A stretch of 64,000 nt of DNA from Actinotalea subterranea (GCF_008364845.1 NZ_VTTP01000002.1:372001-436000); one strand, 5' to 3'; counted from the stretch's first letter, positions 10,891 through 20,581 are shown. Translations and numbers: made by a program. Notes: a model not told the origin generated them from the letters alone.

Positions 10891-11391
10891 ATGGCTGGTG
10901 CCATCACCCGCGGTGTACTTTTCGTGCACTCTGCGCCTCGCGCCCTGTGCCCTCACATCGAGTGGGCGGCAGGGGGCGTCCTCAACGCACGCCTGTCGCT
11001 GGACTGGACCGAGCAGCCGGCGGCCCCGGGCATGTTCCGTGCCGAGCTCTCCTGGCAGGGCGTCCAGGGCACGGGCGCACGGCTGACGTCCGCCCTGCGC
11101 GGCTGGACGCACCTGCGCTACGAGGTGACCGAGGAGGCCAGCCACGGCGCCGACGGCGCCCGGTGGAGCCACACGCCCGACCTCGGCATCTTCCACGCCG
11201 CGACGGACGTGCACGGCAACACCATGGTCCCCGAGGACCGTGTGCGGGCCGCGCTCGAGCACGCGCACGACGCCGGTCGCATGCGCCGCGAGCTCGACCT
11301 GGCGCTCGGTCAGGCGTGGGACGACGAGCTCGAGCCGTTCCGCTACGCCGGCGCCGGTGCACCCGTCCGCTGGCTGCACCGCGTGGGCTGA
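10891..11391 (+). CDS. DUF3145 family protein
   Basis: A 166-residue cytoplasmic protein recognisable as DUF3145, an actinobacterial family of unknown function usually next to fabF. Its start reads ITRGVLFVHSAPRALCPHIE, and the C-terminal half contains WSHTPDLGIFHA. AGGAGGG precedes the ATG at 10891. It is convergent with fabF. In Streptomyces the homologous gene also flanks the fatty acid synthesis cluster, so a link to lipid metabolism is plausible but unproven. Confidence 0.85.
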   Translation: MAGAITRGVLFVHSAPRALCPHIEWAAGGVLNARLSLDWTEQPAAPGMFRAELSWQGVQGTGARLTSALRGWTHLRYEVTEEASHGADGARWSHTPDLGIFHAATDVHGNTMVPEDRVRAALEHAHDAGRMRRELDLALGQAWDDELEPFRYAGAGAPVRWLHRVG

Positions 11392-11475
11392 CGGAGCCCC
11401 GGGCGACGACGGCGGTCCGGCGGACGCCCGGCGGTCAACCGTCCGGTCGGGCGGCCCACCGGACGACCGGACGGG

Positions 11476-12720
11476 TCAGACGGACGCGACCACGAGTGCG
11501 ACGTTGTGCCCGCCGAACCCGAAGGAGTTGTTCACGGCCGCGATCTGCCCGTCGGGCAGCGCGCGGGGCGTGTCCCGCACCAGGTCGAGAACCAGCTCGG
11601 GGTCCGGCTGGGACACGTTGATGGTCGGCGGGGCCAGGCGGTCGTGCAGGGCCAGGACCGTGAAGATCGTCTCGAGCGCGCCGGCACCGCCGAGCAGGTG
11701 CCCGGTCATCGACTTCGTGGCGGACAGCGCGACCCGGTCGGCGTCGGCGCCGAGGACCTCGCGGACGCCGCGCGCCTCGATGAGGTCGCCCACGACCGTC
11801 GAGGTGGCGTGCGCGTTGACGTGGACGATGTCGGAGGCCGAGACGTGCGCGTCGGACAGGGCGGCCCGCATCGCCGAGATCTGCCCGCGGCCGCCCGGCT
11901 CGGGGGACGTGATGTGGTAGCCGTCCGAGCTGAGCCCGACGCCGGCGATGCGTGCGTACACCCGGGCGCCCCGGGCGGCGGCGTGCTGGGCGCTCTCGAG
12001 GACCACGATGCCGGCACCCTCGCCGAGGACGAACCCGTCGCGATCGGCGTCGTAGGGCCGGGACGCCCCGGCGGGGTCGTCGTTGCGGGTGGACAGCGTG
12101 CGCGACGCCGCGAACGCGGCCAGGGGCATCGGGTGGATCGCGGCCTCGGTGCCACCGGCGACGACGACGTCGGCGCGGCCCGAGCGGATCATCTCCACGC
12201 CGTAGCCGATCGCCTCGGCACCGGACGCGCACGCCGAGACGAGGGCGTGCGCTCCTGCGCGCGCGCCGAGCTCGAGCTCGACGTAGGCGGCGGGGGAGTT
12301 GGGCATGAGCATCGGGACCGTCATGGGAAGGACCCGACGGGCACCCTTCTCACGCAGCGTGTCCCAGGCGTCGAGCGTCGTCCAGATCCCGCCGATGCCG
12401 GACGAGACGACGGCACCCAGGCGCTCCGGGTCGACGTCGGGCGTGCCCGCGTCCGCCCACGCCTCGCGCGTCGCGATGATCGCGTACTGCGCGGACGGGT
12501 CCATGCGCTTCATCTCGGGCCGGCTGAGGACGTCCTCGGGCCGGACCCGCAGCTGGGCCGCGAAGCTCACCGGGATCTCGTAGGTGGCCGCCCAGTCGTT
12601 GTCCATGGTGCGTGCGCCGGACTCGCCGGCGAGCGCCGCGCGCCACGTGCTCGGGACGTCGCCCCCCAGGGGCGTCGTCGCGCCGAGACCGGTGATGACG
12701 ACGTCGGGTGTGGTGCTCAC
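11476..12720 (-). CDS. fabF: 3-oxoacyl-ACP synthase II
   Basis: A 414-residue condensing enzyme that elongates acyl-ACP with malonyl-ACP in type II fatty acid synthesis. The Cys-His-His triad is visible: C164 in VSACASGAEA, a His in VNAHATSTVVGD, and a His in KSMTGHLLGGAG with the conserved Lys just before it. The GTG start at 12720 has GGAGGAC upstream. It is the last gene of fabD-fabH-acpP-fabF, separated from acpP by 118 nt containing a strong hairpin. Confidence 0.96.
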   Translation of the reverse strand: MSTTPDVVITGLGATTPLGGDVPSTWRAALAGESGARTMDNDWAATYEIPVSFAAQLRVRPEDVLSRPEMKRMDPSAQYAIIATREAWADAGTPDVDPERLGAVVSSGIGGIWTTLDAWDTLREKGARRVLPMTVPMLMPNSPAAYVELELGARAGAHALVSACASGAEAIGYGVEMIRSGRADVVVAGGTEAAIHPMPLAAFAASRTLSTRNDDPAGASRPYDADRDGFVLGEGAGIVVLESAQHAAARGARVYARIAGVGLSSDGYHITSPEPGGRGQISAMRAALSDAHVSASDIVHVNAHATSTVVGDLIEARGVREVLGADADRVALSATKSMTGHLLGGAGALETIFTVLALHDRLAPPTINVSQPDPELVLDLVRDTPRALPDGQIAAVNNSFGFGGHNVALVVASV

Positions 12721-12792
12721 ATGTCCTCCAGGGCGGGTGATCGGTCACGGGCGCTGGCCACGGTGCGGGGCCACGGGGGGATGGGGCGGCTC

Positions 12793-12821
12793 GCCGGGGC
12801 CCGGTGCTGCCGGGCCCCGGC
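12793..12821 (-). terminator. Hairpin between acpP and fabF (attenuator candidate)
   Basis: Perfect 12-bp GC arms (12793-12804 and 12810-12821) surround the 5-nt loop TGCTG. Lying just after acpP and before fabF, it could stop part of the transcripts so that the acyl carrier protein is made in excess over fabF, or protect the acpP mRNA 3' end. This role is inferred. Confidence 0.6.
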
Positions 12822-12838
12822 GCGGGGCGTGCGGACGA

Positions 12839-13087
12839 TCAGGCCTGGGCGCCGTTGATGTAGCTCACGGCGTCGCCGACGGTCGCGAGGTTCTTGACCT
12901 CCTCGTCGGGGATGCGCACGGAGAACTTCTCCTCGGCGAGCGTCACGATCGTCATCATCGACAGCGAGTCGATGTCCAGGTCGTCGGTGAAGGACTTCTC
13001 GGGCGAGACGGAGTCCGTCGGCAGGCCGGTCTCCTCGCTGACGATCTCGGCCAGACCGGTCAAGATCTCCTGCTCGCTGTACGCCAT
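12839..13087 (-). CDS. acpP: Acyl carrier protein
   Basis: An 82-residue acidic carrier protein that holds growing acyl chains. S41 in the motif DIDSLSM is the 4'-phosphopantetheine attachment site, and the acidic helix-II region (IVTLAEEKFSVRIPDEE) follows as expected. It sits between fabH (136 nt upstream) and fabF. An AGGAGAC tract precedes the ATG at 13087. Confidence 0.96.
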   Translation of the reverse strand: MAYSEQEILTGLAEIVSEETGLPTDSVSPEKSFTDDLDIDSLSMMTIVTLAEEKFSVRIPDEEVKNLATVGDAVSYINGAQA

Positions 13088-13223
13088 GGGTGTCTCCTTG
13101 GTGGTGGTGGTGGCCGGTCCCCGGTCGGGTCCCGCCCGTTCGCGAAGTCGTGCTGTCGTGCGGTCTTGTGGTTCTCGTCGCCGTCACGCCCGTCCGGGCG
13201 CCGCCCAGGGCAGGGCCGGCGCC

Positions 13224-14228
13224 TCAGGGCAGGACGACCACCTGTGCGGCGTAGACGAGCCCCGCGCCGAACCCGATCTGCAGCGCGAGCGCGCCGCTCG
13301 CGACCTGGCCCTCACGGAGCAGCCGCTCCGTCGCGAGGGGGATCGAGGCGGCCGACGTGTTGCCGGTGTCGGCGATGTCGCGGCCGACGACGACCTGCTC
13401 GGGCAGCTTGAGCTGCTTGATGAGCTGGTCGATGATCCGCATGTTGGCCTGGTGGGGCACGAACGCCTCGATGTCCTGGGCGCTCACTCCGGCCGCGGCC
13501 ATCGCCTTCTCGGCGATCGGGGCCATCTGCCACACGGCCCACTTGAAGACGCTCGCGCCCTCCTGGCGCAGCGTCGGCCAGCCGCGGTCCTCCTGGACGG
13601 CCTGCTGCCACGAGTGCGTCTGGCCGATGAGGCCGGCCTGACCGCCGTCCGAGCCCCAGATCGTGGGCCCGATGCCGGGGACGTCCGACGGCCCGACGAC
13701 GACCGCGCCGGCCCCGTCGCCGAGCAGGAACGAGATCGACCGGTCCGTCGGGTCGATGAAGTCGCTCATCTTCTCGGCGCCGATCACCAGGACGTGGCGC
13801 GCGTTGCCCGACCGGACGAGCGCGTCGGCCTGGCCGATCCCGTAGCTGTACCCGGCGCACGCCGCGGAGATGTCGTAGGCGGCCGCGGGCGTCGCGCCGA
13901 TGCGGTCGGCGACGATCGCCGCCGCTGCGGGCGTCTGGTGGAAGTAGGTGACGGTCGAGAGGATCACGACGTCGATGTCCGCGCCCGTGAGGCCGGCGTC
14001 GGCGATCGCGGCACGTGCGGCGCCCTCGGCGAGGTCGACGACGTCGGTCCCGGCACCCGCGCGGCGCCGGGTGATGATCCCGGTGCGCTGGCGGATCCAC
14101 TCGTCGGAGGAGTCGATCGGCCCGGCGACGTCGTCGTTGGTCACGACGTTCTCGCCGCGTACGGCGCCGAGGCCGAGGATCCTCGAGTGGGCCGGTCCGG
14201 TGGCTTGCGTCAGGGTGGGTCGGGTCAC
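13224..14228 (-). CDS. fabH: 3-oxoacyl-ACP synthase III
   Basis: A 334-residue initiating condensing enzyme that joins an acyl-CoA primer to malonyl-ACP. The Cys-His-Asn triad is visible: C124 in SAACAGYSYG, His in PHQANMRIID and Asn in TGNTSAASIP. The GTG at 14228 overlaps the fabD stop (GTGA), showing translational coupling. In actinobacteria FabH usually prefers branched or short primers; specificity is not visible here. Confidence 0.96.
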   Translation of the reverse strand: MTRPTLTQATGPAHSRILGLGAVRGENVVTNDDVAGPIDSSDEWIRQRTGIITRRRAGAGTDVVDLAEGAARAAIADAGLTGADIDVVILSTVTYFHQTPAAAAIVADRIGATPAAAYDISAACAGYSYGIGQADALVRSGNARHVLVIGAEKMSDFIDPTDRSISFLLGDGAGAVVVGPSDVPGIGPTIWGSDGGQAGLIGQTHSWQQAVQEDRGWPTLRQEGASVFKWAVWQMAPIAEKAMAAAGVSAQDIEAFVPHQANMRIIDQLIKQLKLPEQVVVGRDIADTGNTSAASIPLATERLLREGQVASGALALQIGFGAGLVYAAQVVVLP

Positions 14229-15217
14229 GCCGGGGTCTCCTCGGTGGTCGGGCGGGTTCCGGAGTGCCGGTGGACGAGCGCACGCGCGGCATCCAGGTCG
14301 GCGGGGGTCTTGACCGCGACCGTCTCCACCCCGGGCAGGGTACGCCGCGCGAGTCCCGTGAGGACACCCGCAGGGGCGAGCTCGACGAGGCCGGTGACAC
14401 CCATCGCGGCGAGGGTCTCCTGGCACAGGTCCCAGCGCACCGGGGCGACGACCTGGGCGGCCAGGCGGGCCAGCACGTCGCGGCCCCGGCCGTGCGCGGG
14501 GACGCCGTCCGCCGGCGTGCCCGGTCCGTACGCGGCGCCGTCGGCGTCGGAGAGGAGGGGCAGGCGCGGGTCGGCAGCCGGCCACGCGGCCGCGACCGGG
14601 GCGAACGCGTCGAGCGCGGGCCGCATGAAGTCGCTGTGGAAGGCGCCGGCGACCTGGAGCGGGATGACGCGGGCCTTGGCCGGCGGGTCCTCGGCGAGCC
14701 GGGCGAGCCCCGGGAGGGAGCCGGCCGCGACGACCTGACCGCCGCCGTTGACGTTCGCGGGCACGAGGCCGCACGCCTCGATCGCCGTGAGGACCTCCTG
14801 CGGGTCACCGCCGACGACGGCGCTCATGCCGGACGGCTCGAGCGCGGCCGCGTCCGCCATCGCCCGCGCGCGCCGTGCCACGAGCCCGACCGCGCCCGCG
14901 TCGTCGAGCACTCCCGCGACGGCGGCCGCTGCGAGCTCCCCGACCGAGTGACCGGCGGTGACGTCCACCAGACCGGAAGGGTCGGCGTCGCCCACGAGCG
15001 CACGGAAGGCCACGAGCGAGGCGGAGACGATCAGCGGCTGGGCCACGGCCGTGTCGCGGATCGTGTCCGCGTCAGACGTCGTCCCGTGGGTGCGCAGGTC
15101 CGTGCCGGACGCCTCGGCGAATGCCGCGACGCGGTCCTCGACGCCGGGCAGGTCCAGCCAGGGGGAGAGGAATCCGGGCGTCTGGGAGCCCTGGCCCGGG
15201 CACACGATGGCTAGCAC
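14225..15217 (-). CDS. fabD: Malonyl-CoA:ACP transacylase
   Basis: A 330-residue enzyme that loads malonate onto ACP. The N terminus LAIVCPGQGSQTPGF and the nucleophile motif TAGHSVGELAA (Ser in GHSVGE) are diagnostic. The GTG at 15217 gives the usual N terminus; another in-frame GTG lies 9 nt upstream. It is the first gene of the fab operon. A FasR-like palindromic box lies 68-87 nt upstream of the start, in the 101-nt gap after fasR. Confidence 0.95.
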   Translation of the reverse strand: MLAIVCPGQGSQTPGFLSPWLDLPGVEDRVAAFAEASGTDLRTHGTTSDADTIRDTAVAQPLIVSASLVAFRALVGDADPSGLVDVTAGHSVGELAAAAVAGVLDDAGAVGLVARRARAMADAAALEPSGMSAVVGGDPQEVLTAIEACGLVPANVNGGGQVVAAGSLPGLARLAEDPPAKARVIPLQVAGAFHSDFMRPALDAFAPVAAAWPAADPRLPLLSDADGAAYGPGTPADGVPAHGRGRDVLARLAAQVVAPVRWDLCQETLAAMGVTGLVELAPAGVLTGLARRTLPGVETVAVKTPADLDAARALVHRHSGTRPTTEETPA

Positions 15218-15284
15218 GGGGACCACTGTGCCGAACGCGGGGGCCGTCCCCGGGCCACGACGCCCACCAACCTGGGGCGGACCC

Positions 15285-15304
15285 CTTGTGCGGAACCTAC
15301 AAGC
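15285..15304. promoter_or_regulatory. Palindromic box upstream of fabD (putative FasR site)
   Basis: An inverted repeat CTTGT...ACAAG. On the minus strand it reads GCTTGTAGGTTCCGCACAAG. It agrees with the box at 16550-16569 upstream of fasR at GCTTGTAGG, then three free bases, then CGCACAA. Such a shared element in front of both the regulator and its presumed target operon fits direct control by FasR (inference). Confidence 0.6.
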
Positions 15305-15318
15305 GCCTGCCGGGCACC

Positions 15319-16497
15319 TCAGGCACCGCCGCCCTGCGCGGAGCCGAGCCGGCCGAGGGCCAGCGCCGTCTGCAGCACGTAGGCCTCGCGCGCGTCGAGC
15401 GGGTCCCAGCCGGTGATCTCCGCGACCTTGCGGAGGCGGTAGCGGACGGTGTTGGGGTGCACGTACAGCACACGGGCGGCAGCCTCGAGCGATCGTCCGT
15501 GCTCGACGTGCGCGGCGAGCGTGTCGAGCAGCGAGCCGCCGGCCGCGACGAGCGGGCGGTAGGCCTGCTCCACGAGCGTGCGCCGCGCCACGCGGTCGCC
15601 CACGAGCACCCGCTCGGGCAGCAGGTCGTCGGCCGGCACGGGGCGCGGTGCCGTGGGCCACGCGGGTGCCGCGGCGAGGCCCGCGAGGGCCGCGGCTGCG
15701 GACCGGCCCGCCTCGTCGAGGCTCGGCACGGACGGGCCGATGACGACGGGGCCCGGGCCGAAGCGGGGCAGGAGCGTCGTCGCCGCGGCACGCAGGTCGC
15801 CCTCGCCGCCCAGGACGACGACGAGCCGGTCGCCCTGGATGCCGACCAGGGCGTCGTCGGCCGCACGCCGGGTCGCCCGGCGCAGGTCCGCGACCCGGAC
15901 GTCGTCGAGCGGCTGGGACGTGGTCCCGACGAGGACGAGCGCGCTGCCGTGGCCCGTCCAGCCGAGCGCCGCGACGCGCGAGCGCAGGGCGTCGTCGGCG
16001 TCGCCGCGGATCAGCGCGTCGACCACGAGAGCCTCGAGCCGGGCGTCCCAGGCGCCACGGACCTCGGCCGCGCGTGCGTAGACCTCGGCCGCGGAGAAGG
16101 CGACCTCGCGCGAGTAGCGAAGGACGGCCTCGCGCAGGTCGCGCTCTGTCCCTGGTGCGGCGAGACGGTCGCTGTGGTCCTCGACGACCTCGACGAGCAG
16201 CTTGACGAGCTGGAGCGTGTGCTGGAGCGAGATCGACCGGGTCAGCTCGGGGGGCGCGGCCGCGAAGATCTCGTTCGCGCCGCTCGGGGGCGTGCTGGGG
16301 TCCGAGAACCAGGTGATGAAGCTCGAGATGCCGGCCTGCGCCACGAGGTTGAGCGACGAGCGGTCCTCGGCCGGCAGCTCGCGGTACCAGGGCAGGCTCT
16401 CGTCGAGCTTGCGCATCGCCGCGGCGGCCAGCAGACCGCTCCCGTCGTGCAGCCTGCGCAGGGTGTGCGCCTGGTCGCGCTGCACCGGTGGAACCAT
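15319..16497 (-). CDS. fasR: PucR/CdaR-type regulator of fatty acid synthesis (FasR-like)
   Basis: A 392-residue regulator of the PucR family. A poorly defined N-terminal sensory region is followed by a GGDEF-like middle domain and a C-terminal PucR helix-turn-helix at about 330-380, where ARVLYVHPNTVRYRLRKVAE is diagnostic. It lies immediately upstream of fabD on the same strand, the arrangement of Streptomyces FasR, an activator of fabD-fabH-acpP-fabF. The ATG at 16497 is chosen because the 16550-16569 palindrome then falls in its promoter region. The acyl ligand, if any, is unknown. Confidence 0.85.
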   Translation of the reverse strand: MVPPVQRDQAHTLRRLHDGSGLLAAAAMRKLDESLPWYRELPAEDRSSLNLVAQAGISSFITWFSDPSTPPSGANEIFAAAPPELTRSISLQHTLQLVKLLVEVVEDHSDRLAAPGTERDLREAVLRYSREVAFSAAEVYARAAEVRGAWDARLEALVVDALIRGDADDALRSRVAALGWTGHGSALVLVGTTSQPLDDVRVADLRRATRRAADDALVGIQGDRLVVVLGGEGDLRAAATTLLPRFGPGPVVIGPSVPSLDEAGRSAAAALAGLAAAPAWPTAPRPVPADDLLPERVLVGDRVARRTLVEQAYRPLVAAGGSLLDTLAAHVEHGRSLEAAARVLYVHPNTVRYRLRKVAEITGWDPLDAREAYVLQTALALGRLGSAQGGGA

Positions 16498-16549
16498 GCG
16501 CAGAGCATAGGGTCTCCGAGACCGTGACGAGGGCCGCGCGGCGCCTTCC

Positions 16550-16569
16550 GCTTGTAGGGAGCGCACAAC
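16550..16569. promoter_or_regulatory. Palindromic box upstream of fasR (putative FasR site)
   Basis: Reads GCTTGTAGGGAGCGCACAAC on the plus strand, matching the fabD-upstream box in 9 left-hand and 7 right-hand positions around a 3-nt variable centre. It is 53-72 nt upstream of the fasR start and could mediate autoregulation. It may also influence the divergent gene at 16679. Confidence 0.6.
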
Positions 16570-16678
16570 GGGGGATCGCGGGGCCGGGGGTGCGCGACGC
16601 CGTCGCGGCGGCCGCGGAGGGGTCGAACGGTGTCAGGCCGACCGGTGCGAAAAGTCATGTGCGGCTATGGTCGGAGTC

Positions 16679-17359
16679 ATGGCCTTTCTCCCACGACTCC
16701 GCCGTCTCCTCCGTCGACCGGTGTCCGCGTCGCGGGTCGGGGTGCGTCGCCCGACGTCGGCCCGGCGCGGTGACACCATCCACGAGGACACGCTCAGGAC
16801 GATGCTGGGCGAGGACCCCAACGACGCGCGCGCGTTCCAGGCGCTCGCCGAGATCGTTCGTCGGCGCGCGGCCGAGGTCGGGCCCGACGGGGACCCGCTG
16901 ACCGGGCCGGACGACGTGGAGCGCCAGAAGGCCGCGGATCTCGCCGTCTGGTCGCTCGGCGAGGAGCTCGCGGGCCACCCTCGCGCCTGGTACCCGCTCA
17001 TCGAGCTGGCCCGGCTCTCCGTCAACGAGGACCACGAGGGTGCCATGCGCCGCCTCACCACGGCCTCCGAGCGTGACCAGACCGGCGCTGCGCTCGTCGA
17101 GGGCCTCCAGGTGCTGCGTGACGCGGGCCTGCCCGGCGACGCGCTGAACCTGGGCGTGGGGCACTGGCGGGTGCGGGAGCAGACGCCCGAGGTCGCGCGT
17201 CAGCTCGTCCTCGCGGCGATCGAGGCCGACCGTCCGCTCGAGGCCCGTCACCACCTCGACGCGCTCGACCTGCACCCGGACAAGGACGCGGTCGCCGTGC
17301 TCAAGCCGCAGCTCCTGCGCGCGATCGCACAGGCCGAGCAGAGCATCCCCGGGACCTGA
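16679..17359 (+). CDS. Tetratricopeptide-like protein of unknown function
   Basis: A 226-residue soluble protein with a basic N terminus (MAFLPRLRRLLRRP), then helical repeat-like segments (DARAFQALAEIVRRRAAEV, HPRAWYPLIELARLSVNED, GLQVLRDAGLPGDALNLGVG) suggesting TPR-type helix pairs. I do not recognise a characterised family. Start at ATG 16679 with CGGAG just upstream; an in-frame ATG at 16667 is an alternative. It is divergent from fasR and ends in a strong shared terminator with aceE. Confidence 0.6.
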   Translation: MAFLPRLRRLLRRPVSASRVGVRRPTSARRGDTIHEDTLRTMLGEDPNDARAFQALAEIVRRRAAEVGPDGDPLTGPDDVERQKAADLAVWSLGEELAGHPRAWYPLIELARLSVNEDHEGAMRRLTTASERDQTGAALVEGLQVLRDAGLPGDALNLGVGHWRVREQTPEVARQLVLAAIEADRPLEARHHLDALDLHPDKDAVAVLKPQLLRAIAQAEQSIPGT

Positions 17360-17420
17360 CCCAGGCGCTGCCCCGACCCACCCGGACTGCTCGGCGGATC
17401 CCGCCCGGTCCGGCCTGAGC

Positions 17421-17460
17421 ACGACGAAGCCCCCGCCGAGAACGGCGGGGGCTTCGTCGT
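17421..17460. terminator. Bidirectional terminator between TPR-like gene and aceE
   Basis: Perfect 18-bp arms (17421-17438 and 17443-17460) close a 4-nt AGAA loop. It is centred between the convergent ends of the gene at 16679-17359 (+) and aceE (-), so it should terminate both. Confidence 0.88.
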
Positions 17461-17512
17461 ACGTCCGTTGGTCGGGTCCTCGAGGACCCGACCCACGGCG
17501 CTCACGTGTGGC

Positions 17513-20257
17513 TCAGGAGTCGCCGCCCGCCATGCCCGAGGCGCCGGCCCGCACGTCGTGGATCTGGTAGCGCTCGATCGCCTGAGCCGGCGCGTCGGCG
17601 GCGACCTCTCCCCGCCGGGCGAGGAGCTGGAGCACCTTGACGACCGTGGACGGTCCGTCGATCTTGAAGTGCCGACGGGCTGCCTGACGGGTGTCGGAGA
17701 AGCCGAACCCGTCGGCACCGAGCGTCGCGTACTCGCCCGGGACCCACTGGCGGATCTGGTCGGGCACGAGGTGGTCGTAGTCGCTCGTCGCGACGAACGG
17801 CCCCTGCGCGTCCTTGAGCTTCTCGGTCAGGTACGCCGTGCGCGGCTCCTGCGTGGGGTGCAGGAAGTTGTGCTCGTCGGCAGCCAGGCCGTCACGTCGC
17901 AGCTCGTTCCAGCTCGTCACGGACCAGACGTCGGCCCGCACGCCCCAGTCCTCGGCGAGGATCTGCTGCGCCTCGAGCGCCCACGGCACGCCGACCCCCG
18001 ACGCGAGGATCTGCGCCCGCGGGCCCTCGCCCTCGGCCACGGACACGCGGTGGATGCCCCTGAGGATCCCCTCGACGTCCACGTCCTCCGGCTCGGCCGG
18101 CTGGATCATGGGCTCGTTGTAGACCGTGAGGTAGTACATGACGTTCGGGTCGCGCCCGTCACCGTCGCCGTACATGCGGTCGATCCCGTCACGGACGATG
18201 TGCCGGATCTCGTACCCGTAAGCAGGGTCGTAGTGCACGACCGCGCTGTTCGTCGCCGCGAGGATCGGGGAGTGCCCGTCGGCGTGCTGGAGGCCCTCGC
18301 CGGTCAGCGTCGTGCGGCCCGCGGTCGCACCGATGATGAAGCCACGGGTCATCTGGTCGCCCGCGGCCCAGAACTGGTCGCCCGTCCGCTGGAACCCGAA
18401 CATCGAGTAGAAGATGTAGACGGGCAGCAGGGCCTCGCCCTGGGTCGCGTACGAGGTGCCGACCGCCTGGAACGCCGACGCCGAGCCCGCCTCGTTGATG
18501 CCGGTGTGCAGGATCTGCCCCTGCTCGGACTCCTTGTAGGAGAGCATCAGGTCGCGGTCGACGGCGAGGTAGTTCTGGCCCTGCGTGTTGAAGATCTTGG
18601 CGCTCGGGAAGATCGCGTCGAGCCCGAACGTCCGGGCCTCGTCGGGGATGATCGGGACGATCCGCTGCCCGAACTCCTTGTCCTTCATGAGGTCCTTGAG
18701 CAGGCGGACGAACGCCATGGTGCTCGCGACGTGCTGGTGGCCGGAGCCCTTCGCGAGGCCGTCGTAGGCCGCAGCGGGGGGCACGGTCACGGGCGTGAAC
18801 GTCGAGCGCCGCTCGGGCACGAACCCGCCGAGCGCCTTGCGCCGCTCGATCATGTAGCGGATCTCGGGAGCGTCCTCACCGGGGTGGAAGTACGGGGGCG
18901 CGTACGGGTCCGCCTCGATCTGCTCGTCCGTGATCGGGATGCGCAGGGAGTCGCGCAGCAGCTTGAGGTCGTCGACCTTGAGCTTCTTCATCTGGTGCGT
19001 CGAGTTGCGCCCCGCGAAGCCCGAGCCGAGGCCGTAGCCCTTGATCGTGTGGGCGAGGATGACGGTGGGCTGGCCCGTGTGGGCGACCGCTGCGGAGTAC
19101 GCGGCGTAGAGCTTGCGGTAGTCGTGGCCGCCGCGCTTGAGCTCCCAGATCTCGTCGTCGGTCATCTTCTCGACGAGCGCCTTGGTCCGGGGGTCCCGGC
19201 CGAAGAAGTGCTCGCGGACGAACGCGCCGTCGTTGGCCTTGTAGGTCTGGAAGTCGCCGTCGGGCGTGATGTTCATGAGGTTGACGAGCGCGCGGTCCTT
19301 GTCCGCGTTGAGCAGGGCGTCCCACTCGCGGCCCCAGACGACCTTGATGACGTTCCAGCCCGCTCCGCGGAAGAACGCCTCGAGCTCCTGGATGATCTTG
19401 CCGTTGCCGCGCACGGGCCCGTCGAGGCGCTGCAGGTTGCAGTTGACCACGAAGTTGAGGTTGTCGAGGCCCTGCTGGGCGGCGAGCTGGAGCATGCCGC
19501 GGCTCTCGGGCTCGTCCATCTCGCCGTCGCCGAGGAAGGCCCAGACGTTCTGCTGGCTCGTGTCCTTGATCCCGCGGTTGTGCATGTAGCGGTTGACCCA
19601 GGCCTGGTAGATGGCCGACGCCGGGCCGAGGCCCATCGAGACCGTCGGGAACTCCCAGAAGTCAGGCATGAGGCGCGGGTGCGGGTAGGAGGACAGGCCG
19701 CCCTGGGGTGCCGAGACCTCCTGGCGGAACCCGTCGAGCTGCTCGGCGCTCAGCCGGCCTTCGAGGAAGGCGCGCGCGTACACGCCCGGGGCCGCGTGGC
19801 CCTGGAAGTAGATCTGGTCGCCGCCGCCGGGGTGGTCCTTGCCGCGGAAGAAGTGGTTGAGGCCCACCTCGTAGAGCGTCGCGACGGACGCGTAGGAGGA
19901 GATGTGGCCGCCCACGCTGATCTCGGGCCGCTGGGCGCGGGTCACCATCACCGCGGCGTTCCAGCGCAGCCAGCTGCGGTAGCGGCGCTCGACGACCTCG
20001 TCGCCGGGGAAGTAGGGCTCCTCGTGAACCCCGATGGTGTTCACGTACGGGGTGTTGATCGACGTCGGGACGGCGACGTTGCGTTCGCGTGCCCGCTTGA
20101 GGAGGTTGAGCAGGACGTACCGCGCGCGGGGGCCGCCGCGCTCGTCGACGAGGCCGTCGAAGGACTCGATCCACTCGTCGGTCTCGTCCGGGTCGATGTC
20201 CGGGACCTGGCTGAGCAGTCCGTTGATCAGCGGGCCCGTCGTGTCGCGTGCAGCCAC
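17513..20257 (-). CDS. aceE: Pyruvate dehydrogenase E1 component, homodimeric
   Basis: A 914-residue thiamine diphosphate enzyme that decarboxylates pyruvate and passes the acetyl group to the lipoyl E2. The ThDP motif starts at [14 protein letters not shown] and ends with [31 protein letters not shown] and [12 protein letters not shown] are typical of the homodimeric AceE type. The GTG at 20257 fits the family N terminus and has GAGAGGTGAGG upstream. Neighbours DUF3052 and an AhpE-like peroxiredoxin are in the conserved actinobacterial order. Confidence 0.97.
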   Translation of the reverse strand: MAARDTTGPLINGLLSQVPDIDPDETDEWIESFDGLVDERGGPRARYVLLNLLKRARERNVAVPTSINTPYVNTIGVHEEPYFPGDEVVERRYRSWLRWNAAVMVTRAQRPEISVGGHISSYASVATLYEVGLNHFFRGKDHPGGGDQIYFQGHAAPGVYARAFLEGRLSAEQLDGFRQEVSAPQGGLSSYPHPRLMPDFWEFPTVSMGLGPASAIYQAWVNRYMHNRGIKDTSQQNVWAFLGDGEMDEPESRGMLQLAAQQGLDNLNFVVNCNLQRLDGPVRGNGKIIQELEAFFRGAGWNVIKVVWGREWDALLNADKDRALVNLMNITPDGDFQTYKANDGAFVREHFFGRDPRTKALVEKMTDDEIWELKRGGHDYRKLYAAYSAAVAHTGQPTVILAHTIKGYGLGSGFAGRNSTHQMKKLKVDDLKLLRDSLRIPITDEQIEADPYAPPYFHPGEDAPEIRYMIERRKALGGFVPERRSTFTPVTVPPAAAYDGLAKGSGHQHVASTMAFVRLLKDLMKDKEFGQRIVPIIPDEARTFGLDAIFPSAKIFNTQGQNYLAVDRDLMLSYKESEQGQILHTGINEAGSASAFQAVGTSYATQGEALLPVYIFYSMFGFQRTGDQFWAAGDQMTRGFIIGATAGRTTLTGEGLQHADGHSPILAATNSAVVHYDPAYGYEIRHIVRDGIDRMYGDGDGRDPNVMYYLTVYNEPMIQPAEPEDVDVEGILRGIHRVSVAEGEGPRAQILASGVGVPWALEAQQILAEDWGVRADVWSVTSWNELRRDGLAADEHNFLHPTQEPRTAYLTEKLKDAQGPFVATSDYDHLVPDQIRQWVPGEYATLGADGFGFSDTRQAARRHFKIDGPSTVVKVLQLLARRGEVAADAPAQAIERYQIHDVRAGASGMAGGDS

Positions 20258-20581
20258 CAGCAACCTCACCTCTCGTCCGCACCGCTGGGCCGGTCGGCCA
20301 CGATGCTCGGGTCGGCCCGTGGGCGGCGCGGTCAGCGCCGGACGCCCCCGGTCGTAGGACCATTGTCCGGCCTTCCGGGCCAGAAAGTCACACCGGCACC
20401 ACGGTGACGTCCATAACATCCCATGTTTCGCCCTGGATCGGTCCATGCCGGCACCGGGGACTCGCGGTGTGGCGCTTGCCACACAGGAGGGGGATGCTGT
20501 GGGCTACCGTGTGGGCGCCGCACACCAGTGCGCACCAGCGGTGGACAGGCCACGGCGCAGGACGAAGGGAACGGCACACCA
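20258..20581. promoter_or_regulatory. Divergent aceE/DUF3052 intergenic region with palindrome
   Basis: A 324-nt non-coding divergent region that must hold promoters for aceE (-) and the DUF3052 gene (+). The clearest element is the perfect 7-bp inverted repeat GTGTGGC-GCTT-GCCACAC at 20467-20484, a plausible operator. An AT-richer stretch at about 20410-20425 (CATAACATCCCATGTTTC) may contain the aceE promoter. No credible gene is seen. Confidence 0.5.

Noticed and set aside
16667-16669. ATG at 16667 as start of the TPR-like gene
   Set aside because: No ribosome-binding sequence upstream, while ATG 16679 has CGGAG just before it. The choice remains uncertain.
17468-20407. Very long open frame on the plus strand opposite aceE
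   Set aside because: It mirrors the codon pattern of aceE, contains no recognisable domain and is a GC-driven shadow frame.
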